64,000 nucleotides of DNA from an uncultured Pseudomonadales bacterium (GTDB taxonomy: Bacteria > Pseudomonadota > Gammaproteobacteria > Pseudomonadales > Cellvibrionaceae), in NCBI GenBank assembly GCA_947487765.1, contig CANKXO010000001.1, positions 806,001 through 870,000 of the forward strand, read 5' to 3'. Position numbers and translations under genes: made by a program. How positions within the stretch are numbered: position 1 is the first letter of the stretch; each line of letters opens with the position of its first letter. Below the pieces are notes generated by a model. That model did not search any database, was not told where the DNA came from, and saw only the letters and a list, made by a program, of their open reading frames with translations. Of this stretch, positions 15,943 through 23,722 are shown one piece after another.

Positions 15943-18504
15943 ATGTCTACATCCAAACAGGCACAATCGCAGAAAGGCTCGATGTCCTCTATAGGGTATC
16001 AGTCTATTGCTGGTGTTTACGATGAGGCATTAGCCAAATCTGGTGAGGTCAGGCCTCATTGGAGCTATGTGCTAAGTAGCTTGCAGAATTTAACCTTAGA
16101 AAATCTAACTCAGCGGCAGATTAAAACACAACGTATCCTCCGTGATGATGGGGCTACCTATAAGCCTTTTAGCGATCAAGAGCGTACTTGGGAATTAGAT
16201 ACGGTTCCTTTTGTACTGGATAATGACACTTGGAAAGTTATTGAAGCGGGTATTCTGCAACGTACAGAACTACTCAACTTGCTATTAAAGGATATCTACG
16301 GTCGTCAGGAACTCATTCATCAAAGGGTTATTCCTCCTGAAGCTGTATTTGCTCATCCCGGTTTTTTGCGCCCCTGTTTTGGTATTGCTCCACCATCAGA
16401 ACATGCATTGTTATTACATGCTGTTGATATGGTAAGAACCCCGGATAACCAAATTCGTATTATCGGCGACAGTACGCAATCTCCAAGCGGTGCAGGTTAT
16501 GCGTTAGAGAATCGTACGGTAATGACTCGAGTTTTCCCCAGTTTGTTTCGTGAGAGTCAAGTTCATCGTTTAGCGGTATTTTTTCAGTCTTTGCGGCATA
16601 AACTGAATAGCCTTTCTCCTGATGGAGATCTGCCCAATATTGTTGTATTAACACCGGGCAGTCGAAGTGAGTCATATTTTGAGCATGCTTATTTAGCCAA
16701 TTATTTAGGTTATTCTCTTGTTCAAGGCCGAGACCTAACTGTTCGCAATGGCTTGGTTTGGATGAAGTCTCTCAGTGGGTTGTCTCGAGTAGATGTGATT
16801 TTGCGTCGAGTGGACGATTTTTTCTGTGACCCAGCAGAGCTTAAAAGCGATTCTTACTTGGGTGTTCCAGGCTTATTAGAAGTTATTCGTTCAGGAAAAG
16901 TGGTCGTTGCTAATCCCTTAGGCAGTGGGATCTTAGAGAGCCCTGTTTTCCTGAAATATCTTCCAGCAATTAGTCAGGCATTAACGGGGCAGGATTTACA
17001 GTTGCCTAATGTTGCGACGTGGTGGGCCCATGACCCACTAGACAGAGAATATATATTCGATAATTTATCTAAGTTAATTATTAAGCCAGTCTTTAAAAAA
17101 TCAGGTCAGCATAATGTACTGGGAAGCGAATTGTCTCCTTCTGAGCTAGATCAACTACGACAAAATATCCAGCAGCGGCCATTAAAATATGTTGCTCAAG
17201 AGTTTATCTCCCCCAGTTATACTCCGTGCTGGCAGCAGCAAAAATTTGTCTCTCGACCAACGGTTTTACGCAGCTTTGTTGTTGCGGGTGAAAATGCTTA
17301 TAACGTTATGCCAGGAGGCCTAACGCGTATAGGCAAGATGGTTGATGATCAATTGATTACTAACCAACGTTCGGCATTGAGTAAAGATACATGGATACTG
17401 TCTCCGGAACCGGAACAGCGTATTAACTTGTGGTCCGATAAACATCAGCATATTTCTATCGCTGATGATCGACAGCAGAATCTGCCGAGTCGAGTTGTAG
17501 AAAATATGTTTTGGTTGGGTCGTTATGCAGTTCGCGCTGAATATGCATTGCGATTATTGCGCACAGTTTTCTTGCAGTTAAATAATACTCATGAGCTTTC
17601 TGAGGAGAGCTACAAGACTATCTTGTTAGCCGTCACACAGGTAACTGAAACTTTCCCAGGTTTTACAGCTATCGATTCTGTTCTATTTAAAAATCCAGAA
17701 GCAGAATTAATCTCAATTATCATCGATGCTGATCGTGCGGGTAGTGTTGTCTCAAGGCTAAATGAGATGTTGAATTGTGCTGAAGAAGTGAAAGTATTGC
17801 TGTCGGCAGATACGCAGCGAGTCATTAATGATATTCGCGATAATGTGAATATGCTGGAAACGACTATTCGCACAGATTTTGCTTCTGCTCCAGAAGAAGC
17901 GCTCGATCCTCTGGTTACTAGTTTATTAGCGCTTTCGGGACTTGTGCATGAAAGCATGATCCGTGGGTACGGTTGGCGCTTTATTGAAATAGGGCGAAAC
18001 CTTGAGCGTTCATATCAGACTATGTCTCTTATTCGTTCTTTGTTGAGTCCTGTATTGGGCGAATATGATGAGGATAATACTCTTGAGACGGTTCTGTTAA
18101 CTCTCGAGACGCTGGTGACTTATCGAAGGCGTTACCGTGCTCGGACAGATATCCTTAATGGTTTGGAGTTGGCTGTATTAGATGATACAAACCCACGTTC
18201 ATTAAATAGTTTGTTACAAGGGCTTAAGGAGCAAGTACAAGAATTACCACTCAGGCAAGAGGGTAGTTTACTAAGTAAAGAAAGGCGTATTACGTTAGAA
18301 TTATTGAGCCGTATCCAGCTGGCCCAGCCGGAATTATTGTGCGCTTTAGAAAAAGGCGATAAAAGTCGTAAAGCACTGGCTAAATTAATGAGTGAGTCTC
18401 AAGAGTTGTTGAATGAGTTATCAATAACCCTTAGCGATATTTATTTCGACCATACTGAAACTCACCAACAAGTTATGGCTGCTTCATGGGAGGATGAACT
18501 ATGA
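15943..18504 (+). CDS. Fused circularly permuted ATP-grasp / alpha-E protein (operon 2)
   Basis: An 853-residue fusion: circularly permuted ATP-grasp region at about 1-500, alpha-E region at about 510-850. The ligase half shares with the operon-1 ligase VVLTPG, FEHAYLA, GRDLTV, RVDVILRRVDDFFCDP and LGVPGLLE. The fused alpha-E half starts with LPSRVVENMFWLGRYAVRAE and contains DDTNPRSL and IEIGRNLERSYQ. Two motifs differ from operon 1: EDN becomes GDS (175-177, in GDSTQSPSG), and the glycine loop GGYG becomes SGQH after KLIIKP (about 383-395). From memory these are traits of the fused subfamily rather than random decay, but activity may be altered. Its stop overlaps the downstream transglutaminase start by 4 nt. 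Confidence 0.88.
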   Translation: MSTSKQAQSQKGSMSSIGYQSIAGVYDEALAKSGEVRPHWSYVLSSLQNLTLENLTQRQIKTQRILRDDGATYKPFSDQERTWELDTVPFVLDNDTWKVIEAGILQRTELLNLLLKDIYGRQELIHQRVIPPEAVFAHPGFLRPCFGIAPPSEHALLLHAVDMVRTPDNQIRIIGDSTQSPSGAGYALENRTVMTRVFPSLFRESQVHRLAVFFQSLRHKLNSLSPDGDLPNIVVLTPGSRSESYFEHAYLANYLGYSLVQGRDLTVRNGLVWMKSLSGLSRVDVILRRVDDFFCDPAELKSDSYLGVPGLLEVIRSGKVVVANPLGSGILESPVFLKYLPAISQALTGQDLQLPNVATWWAHDPLDREYIFDNLSKLIIKPVFKKSGQHNVLGSELSPSELDQLRQNIQQRPLKYVAQEFISPSYTPCWQQQKFVSRPTVLRSFVVAGENAYNVMPGGLTRIGKMVDDQLITNQRSALSKDTWILSPEPEQRINLWSDKHQHISIADDRQQNLPSRVVENMFWLGRYAVRAEYALRLLRTVFLQLNNTHELSEESYKTILLAVTQVTETFPGFTAIDSVLFKNPEAELISIIIDADRAGSVVSRLNEMLNCAEEVKVLLSADTQRVINDIRDNVNMLETTIRTDFASAPEEALDPLVTSLLALSGLVHESMIRGYGWRFIEIGRNLERSYQTMSLIRSLLSPVLGEYDEDNTLETVLLTLETLVTYRRRYRARTDILNGLELAVLDDTNPRSLNSLLQGLKEQVQELPLRQEGSLLSKERRITLELLSRIQLAQPELLCALEKGDKSRKALAKLMSESQELLNELSITLSDIYFDHTETHQQVMAASWEDEL

Positions 18505-19421
18505 AGTATCGTGTACGACACTTAACAGAGTACGAGTACGACTATAAAGTGAGTACCTGTTACAACCGGGCACACTTGTTACCTCGTGAGACGCTCACTC
18601 AATCTGTGAATACCCCCAGAGTAGTTATTCACCCGACACCAACAACGGGTAACCGCCGTATCGACTACTTTGGCAATCGTGTTTATCATTTCTCCATTCA
18701 AGAGCCCCACAAATCATTATCGATACAAGTCACAACAGAAATTAATATTAGACAGCAGCGAAATAATTTTGGTGAGCAATTGGGATATGGTAATACGTGC
18801 GCCCAAGTTCAGGATTTACTCAATAATACGGGGAATAATGTTGAGAGTTTATATGCACGGGAATTTTTGTTGAATTCACCAATGATTATGGCAAGTGAGT
18901 CGCTTCGAGAATTTGCCAGTGGCTGTTTTGCTCCAAATAAGCCTTTTTTATCAGCAGTCATGGATTTAACGCACAAGATTTTTAAAGAGTTTGAGTTTGA
19001 CCCCGGTGTAACAACAGTGGCAACCCCGTTAGAAGAGGTCTTGGCGCATAAACGTGGTGTATGTCAGGACTTTGCACATCTAGCGATTGGTTGTATGCGT
19101 TCATTAGGGTATCCAACCCGTTATATCAGTGGGTATCTCGAGACCTTGCCTCCGCCAGGGCAACCAAGAATTATTGGGGCAGATGCCTCTCATGCTTGGT
19201 TTTCTGTTTACTCACCAGGAGAAGGTTGGTTTGAATTTGACCCAACCAATGATTCTGTACCAACACATCAACATATAGTGACTGCCTGGGGAAGAGATTA
19301 CTCAGATGTTAGTCCTTTACGAGGCGTTATTTTTGGTGGTGGTATGACGCAATCACTGAATGTGTCAGTCGATGTTGAGCGTTTCGAAGATGACCTCGTC
19401 AATGACAACACTGTCGTCTGA
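18501..19421 (+). CDS. Transglutaminase-like cysteine peptidase family protein (operon 2)
   Basis: A 306-residue cytoplasmic protein with an N-terminal beta domain (KYRVRHLTEYEYDYKVS) and a transglutaminase-like core. The triad is complete: C188 in RGVCQDFAH, H231 in ASHAWFSVY, D247 in FEFDPTND. This short form, without DUF2126, is the standard partner of fused ATP-grasp/alpha-E proteins. The ATGA overlap with the fusion gene shows tight coupling. It may hydrolyse or transfer the amide product of the ligase. No signal peptide. Confidence 0.88.
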   Translation: MKYRVRHLTEYEYDYKVSTCYNRAHLLPRETLTQSVNTPRVVIHPTPTTGNRRIDYFGNRVYHFSIQEPHKSLSIQVTTEINIRQQRNNFGEQLGYGNTCAQVQDLLNNTGNNVESLYAREFLLNSPMIMASESLREFASGCFAPNKPFLSAVMDLTHKIFKEFEFDPGVTTVATPLEEVLAHKRGVCQDFAHLAIGCMRSLGYPTRYISGYLETLPPPGQPRIIGADASHAWFSVYSPGEGWFEFDPTNDSVPTHQHIVTAWGRDYSDVSPLRGVIFGGGMTQSLNVSVDVERFEDDLVNDNTVV

Positions 19422-19540
19422 GCCCTTGTACATCAAGCTTTTTGTGATGTATGTCTCATAGCCTTTTGATTTAAGTAGAGTTGTTTTTAATAAAGAAACA
19501 TTCCTGAAGCCTTTCTTTTTGACGCCGATAACCTTTCTAC

Positions 19541-21073
19541 ATGTTAATTAATTATTCGGGTAGATCCATGTTATCGCCACTTAATATTTCCTCAGATGCT
19601 AGTGGGTTCACAGCATCAAACTTTACACAAAAAGAGTCTATTATCCATAGCGGTTCTCATTCAGAGGCAGAGGGTAAAAGCAGTTATCACTATGAATACA
19701 GTAGTGAATCTTCGTCTTATACGGTTTCTTTTAGTGGTAATGGTGTCGGTAATGGGAGTGGCGAGCAATCAAATACATTGACTTACACCAACATTAATCA
19801 AAGCTATCAGCTTTCCAGCTTATCTGTCTCTGCACCAGTTGAAGTGGCCGAAGTGGAAGAGCCTCCACAACCATTATTGGATGGCGCTAAAAATATTCTT
19901 CAATTTATTGAGCAAAGGTTAGCGTCAGAGCAAGCTGACGGAGCCTCTCCAGAAGAGCTTGAAGGCTTGATAGAGCAGGGGCTGCAAGGCTTTTTCCAAG
20001 GTTTTGAGGAAGCTAAAGATATTTTAAAAGGCTCGGGTGAGTTAACTGACCAAGCGTTCGAATCGATAGTTTCACTGTACCATCAAGTATTAGATGGCTT
20101 TGATGCGCTGACTGAAAAATATGTTAACGGAGGTGGAGGTGATGATGATAGTACCGATACTGGCCCCGTTGTCGATGGTTCGGTAACTGCTCCTGCTCAA
20201 GGTGATGTGTCCACTGTGCCTGCAGCTGTTACAGCTCCTGCAGTATCGACTGGTAATGTACAGTCGCTATCCAGTAATGGGCAGGTTAATAACCAAGGCT
20301 TACAGTTTGAAGATCAGTTTAAAGTCTTAGGCAATAGCAGTCGTAGCAGTTTAAGTAGCCTAATCAATTCTCTTGACGTGGATGTGGAGGCAGCGACAGT
20401 AGAGTATGGTCGTAAAGATAGCTTCTCCTTTGAATTAACCACGCTAGATGGGGATAAAATTTCAATAGAAGCAGGTAATACGGCTGTATTCTATGGTGAA
20501 TACGGTGAAGCAACAGGTTCAGACGATACGGATGCATTGGAAGGCTTCAAAGATAAAAGCCAATTTGCAATTGATGTGACTGGTGATTTAGATGAACAAG
20601 AAACGGCTGCTATTCAAGAGTTGCTGGATCAAATATTGTCTTTGTCAGATGAGTTTTATAATGGTGATATTGATAAAGCTTATGAAGCCGCTCTTGACTT
20701 GAATTATGATCAAAATGAAATTGCCAGCTATGCGGTGAACTTGCGTCAAACAGAACAATATAGTGTTGCTGCCACTTACCAAGAGCTGCAGCCAGCAACC
20801 GATAAAGTCAAACCGGAAGGACAAGATGCTTTGTCAACGATTGGTGATTTCGCACGTGGTGTACTAGAAGCGTTGAATAACCCACAAAACTATGAAGTAT
20901 TTGATTTTACACAATTACTTACTGGTATATCAGAGCAAATTGACCAACAAATCAAATCTTCAGGCCCTTCATTTAATGAAGCAATTGCTGGCTTAGTATC
21001 GAATTTAAATGATAATAGTGTCGATGCGATTGCTGAGATTGATTCTGAATCAGAAACTGAAAGCGATTCATAA
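19541..21073 (+). CDS. DUF5610-like acidic protein
   Basis: A 510-residue, acidic, Ser/Asp/Glu-rich protein of unknown function. The region at about 113-197 (LLDGAKNILQFIEQRL to VLDGFDALTEKYV) fits the DUF5610 pattern, a helical domain seen in marine gammaproteobacteria. A low-complexity linker with GGGGDDDSTDTG follows, then a beta-type segment and a helical C-terminus ending in SESETESDS. No signal peptide or membrane segment. The start may be ATG 19541 or ATG 19568 (MLSPLNISSDASG); neither has a good ribosome site. It is 119 nt after the operon-2 transglutaminase and is probably separate. Confidence 0.6.
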   Translation: MLINYSGRSMLSPLNISSDASGFTASNFTQKESIIHSGSHSEAEGKSSYHYEYSSESSSYTVSFSGNGVGNGSGEQSNTLTYTNINQSYQLSSLSVSAPVEVAEVEEPPQPLLDGAKNILQFIEQRLASEQADGASPEELEGLIEQGLQGFFQGFEEAKDILKGSGELTDQAFESIVSLYHQVLDGFDALTEKYVNGGGGDDDSTDTGPVVDGSVTAPAQGDVSTVPAAVTAPAVSTGNVQSLSSNGQVNNQGLQFEDQFKVLGNSSRSSLSSLINSLDVDVEAATVEYGRKDSFSFELTTLDGDKISIEAGNTAVFYGEYGEATGSDDTDALEGFKDKSQFAIDVTGDLDEQETAAIQELLDQILSLSDEFYNGDIDKAYEAALDLNYDQNEIASYAVNLRQTEQYSVAATYQELQPATDKVKPEGQDALSTIGDFARGVLEALNNPQNYEVFDFTQLLTGISEQIDQQIKSSGPSFNEAIAGLVSNLNDNSVDAIAEIDSESETESDS

Positions 21074-21082
21074 AAAAATAGC

Positions 21083-21117
21083 TGCAAGCAGGGTATTTTT
21101 TTAATACACTGCTTGCA
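21083..21117 (+). other. Long hairpin overlapping a start codon
   Basis: Stem TGCAAGCAG (21083-21091) with CTGCTTGCA (21109-21117), extended after one mismatch by GTATT (21093-21097) with AATAC (21103-21107), loop T5. It lies between the DUF5610-like stop and the glutaredoxin-like ATG; the A of that ATG is the last stem base. It may terminate the upstream mRNA or mask translation of the next gene. Confidence 0.55.
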
Positions 21118-21365
21118 TGCAAGAACTTATTCTCTATTCTACCGTAGGCTGCCATTTGTGCGAGTTAGCACTGGATGAAATTAGCCATTGTTTATCCAGT
21201 CGATCACTAGTCATTAAGGAAGTTGATATTGCAGACGATCCTGATTTGCTAAAGGAATACGGGGTTTCCATCCCAGTTTTGTTTTACTCTGTTACTGAAG
21301 AAAAATTATACTGGCCGTTTGATCGTACGGCTGTTAATGATTTTTTGATTAAGAATTTTGATTGA
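21117..21365 (+). CDS. Glutaredoxin family protein
   Basis: An 82-residue thioredoxin-fold protein of the short glutaredoxin (YfmL/NrdH-like, DUF836) type. The redox pair is C12/C15 in STVGCHLC, and the cis-proline lies in GVSIPVLF; the WPFDRTAVNDFL end is typical. It probably reduces disulfides in the cytoplasm; the target is unknown. No Shine-Dalgarno is visible before ATG 21117, and the start codon sits at the foot of a strong hairpin. Confidence 0.82.
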   Translation: MQELILYSTVGCHLCELALDEISHCLSSRSLVIKEVDIADDPDLLKEYGVSIPVLFYSVTEEKLYWPFDRTAVNDFLIKNFD

Positions 21366-21394
21366 TTTTTATTTAAACGCTTCATTTTTTTATA

Positions 21395-22636
21395 TCAGTG
21401 AACAGTTCTATTTTCTTCAGTCCATTTAACGCTATCTAAATAGGCTTGAGTAATCTGATCACATGATATTGAACTTTCATCTGTTGACTCTATTCCTTTA
21501 TCTTTATTCCATTGTCCATCCCATTCTCCATTTTGATAATTAATCACGCATTCTAGTGCTTGCCCCATTTCTCCTTCTCGTTTTAACAGGGCATTTTTCA
21601 TTGACTCCGATAGAGATATTTTTTTCATTAAGTCTTCCATGGGCATGTCGAAAAAAGCATCAATTAATGACAATAGACCAATGGTAAAATAATCATCAGC
21701 ACTTGCGCGGCGTGTAATATTTTTCCCTAATTGTTCACACATTTTGGCTCTGACCATCGCAAGGTCGGTAAGAGCCTGTGGCTTATTATCCAAACTGCTA
21801 AGAGCAAGAAAGCTGATCCAGCTCTTTAAGTGGCTAAGGCCTAGCATTGTAATAGCATGTTTAATGGAATCTACCTTTGACGGTAAATTAAATAGACCTG
21901 AGTTAATGGTGCGCAATAAGTTATAACTCAAATTAGTATCATGGCTAATAAGCTTGGTAACTTCAGCTATGTCTACATCTTGCGCGTTTAATTTCCCTAA
22001 TAAGTTGAGAATAGTTAATTCGTTGTTTGAAATGCGTTTGCCTGTAATCACTTTAGGTTTTGCAAAAAAGTATCCTTGGAAAAGATCAAAGCCTAGTTCA
22101 CGACATTGTTCATAGACAGTATAGGTTTCAACTTTTTCAGCCAGCAGAATAATCCCCTTATCTTTTAACCGAGGAATATAGTTCGCCCATGATTCAGGTC
22201 TTTGATCTAGTACGTCGAGCTTAATAATGTCGGCGTAGTCTATTAAAGAAATAGTTTCTTTAGTCAGACAAAAGTCGTCAAGAGCAATTTTATAACCTTT
22301 TTTGCGTAATCTACCTAGGGCTTTGAGCAAAGCAGGTGTTATTTCTTGGTCTTCTAGAAGCTCAATGACTAACTGTTTGGGTGATATGGGGGGTAGCTGG
22401 TTGAGAATAATGCTACTGGTAAAATTAACAAAGGCTTTTTTGTTGCCAACGACATCATCTATGCAAAGGTCGTTAAACGCGGATAAGAGTACATCAATCG
22501 TCGCACCATCAGCATTTGTGACAACGGCGTGATTACCGCCATCGGATTGCATTCGGTAGAGTAGTTCAAATGCAACGACTTTAAGCTGCTTATTACAAAT
22601 GGGCTGCCTAGCAATAAGGTTGGAATGTCCGGACAT
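21395..22636 (-). CDS. EAL-HDOD (YuxH-type) signalling protein
   Basis: A 413-residue cytoplasmic protein with an N-terminal EAL-like domain (about 1-200) and a C-terminal HDOD domain (about 205-390). The EAL motif is degenerate (IELLEDQEI rather than EAL plus full metal ligands), as usual in YuxH-type proteins, so it probably binds or senses rather than cleaves cyclic di-GMP. The HDOD part has LLRTINSGLFNLPSKVDSI and ITMLGLSHLKSWISFLAL. Divergent from cheV, which begins 117 nt away. Confidence 0.85.
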   Translation of the reverse strand: MSGHSNLIARQPICNKQLKVVAFELLYRMQSDGGNHAVVTNADGATIDVLLSAFNDLCIDDVVGNKKAFVNFTSSIILNQLPPISPKQLVIELLEDQEITPALLKALGRLRKKGYKIALDDFCLTKETISLIDYADIIKLDVLDQRPESWANYIPRLKDKGIILLAEKVETYTVYEQCRELGFDLFQGYFFAKPKVITGKRISNNELTILNLLGKLNAQDVDIAEVTKLISHDTNLSYNLLRTINSGLFNLPSKVDSIKHAITMLGLSHLKSWISFLALSSLDNKPQALTDLAMVRAKMCEQLGKNITRRASADDYFTIGLLSLIDAFFDMPMEDLMKKISLSESMKNALLKREGEMGQALECVINYQNGEWDGQWNKDKGIESTDESSISCDQITQAYLDSVKWTEENRTVH

Positions 22637-22753
22637 AATGTATTTATAGCCTAATGTACTATTTTTTTAAGTGTAGTCGAAATCGACGTGATTTATGGTT
22701 TGTTTTGTCTACACTAATAAGAGTAGCTCATTAACTAAAAGTTGTAAGGTTTT

Positions 22754-23698
22754 ATGTCAGGTATACTCGCAAGTGTAGATTCTCGCACCAATCTTGTTGG
22801 TGAAAATCGTTTGGAATTGTTGATGTTCCGTTTAAAAGGGCAGCAAACATTCGCCATAAATGTCTTTAAAATTCAAGAAGTTGTCCAGGTTCCACCATTG
22901 ACAGAGCTTCCTTACAGTCATCCAGCTGTTTGCGGTATAGCGCATCTGCGTGATCGAGCTGTTCCCGTCATTGACCTCAATGTGGCAATTGGGCGTTCTC
23001 CTTTGCCTAGGGATGATAGCTGTAACCTTATCGTCACGGAATATAATCGTTCCGTTCAAGGCTTTCTGATAGGAGCTGTCGATCGTATCGTAAATTTGAA
23101 TTGGGATTCGATCCTACCACCGCCAAAAGCGTCTGGAAATGCCCATTTCTTAACGGCATTTACACGTATCAATGAGAAGATCGTAGAGATCCTCGACGTT
23201 GAGCGCGTACTGGCGGATATTATCCCGCCTAGTACGGTTGTATCAGAGGAAGTGCGTGACCAATCCTTAAAAAGCTTAGTAGGCGATAAAAAAATTGAAA
23301 TACTATCGGTTGATGACTCTCCAACAGCCCGTCGCCAGATTAAAGATACGCTTATCAGTTTAGACCTCAATATCGAATTGGTGACTGCAGGCGATGGCCT
23401 TCAGGGGCTTGAGTTGCTGAAAGGCTGGGCTGCTGATGGCGAAGATGTTGGTGAAAAGCTACTCATGCTGATCACTGATGCCGAAATGCCTGAAATGGAT
23501 GGTTATCGTTTAACTCACGAAATACGCACAGACCCGAATCTAAAGGATTTATTTGTAATCATGCATACTTCCCTGAGTGGTAGCTTCAACGAAACGATGA
23601 CTAAAAAGGTTGGCTGTGATGGTTTCTTATCGAAGTTCAGACCTGACGAATTAGCCGATATCGTTCAAAAACGTATCAGAGACGTTTACTCCAAGTAA
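22754..23698 (+). CDS. cheV: Chemotaxis coupling protein CheV
   Basis: A 314-residue CheW-receiver fusion. The CheW domain (about 17-165) shows ELPYSHPAVCGIAHLRDRAV and PVIDL; the receiver (about 182-312) shows VDDS, the phospho-acceptor D242 in LITDAEMPEMDGY, and the signalling T/S in MHTSLSG. CheV links chemoreceptors to CheA, with coupling adjusted by phosphorylation. No other core che gene is in the window. Confidence 0.93.
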   Translation: MSGILASVDSRTNLVGENRLELLMFRLKGQQTFAINVFKIQEVVQVPPLTELPYSHPAVCGIAHLRDRAVPVIDLNVAIGRSPLPRDDSCNLIVTEYNRSVQGFLIGAVDRIVNLNWDSILPPPKASGNAHFLTAFTRINEKIVEILDVERVLADIIPPSTVVSEEVRDQSLKSLVGDKKIEILSVDDSPTARRQIKDTLISLDLNIELVTAGDGLQGLELLKGWAADGEDVGEKLLMLITDAEMPEMDGYRLTHEIRTDPNLKDLFVIMHTSLSGSFNETMTKKVGCDGFLSKFRPDELADIVQKRIRDVYSK

Positions 23699-23722
23699 TA
23701 TTATAGGTGCTGGATCTCAAGT

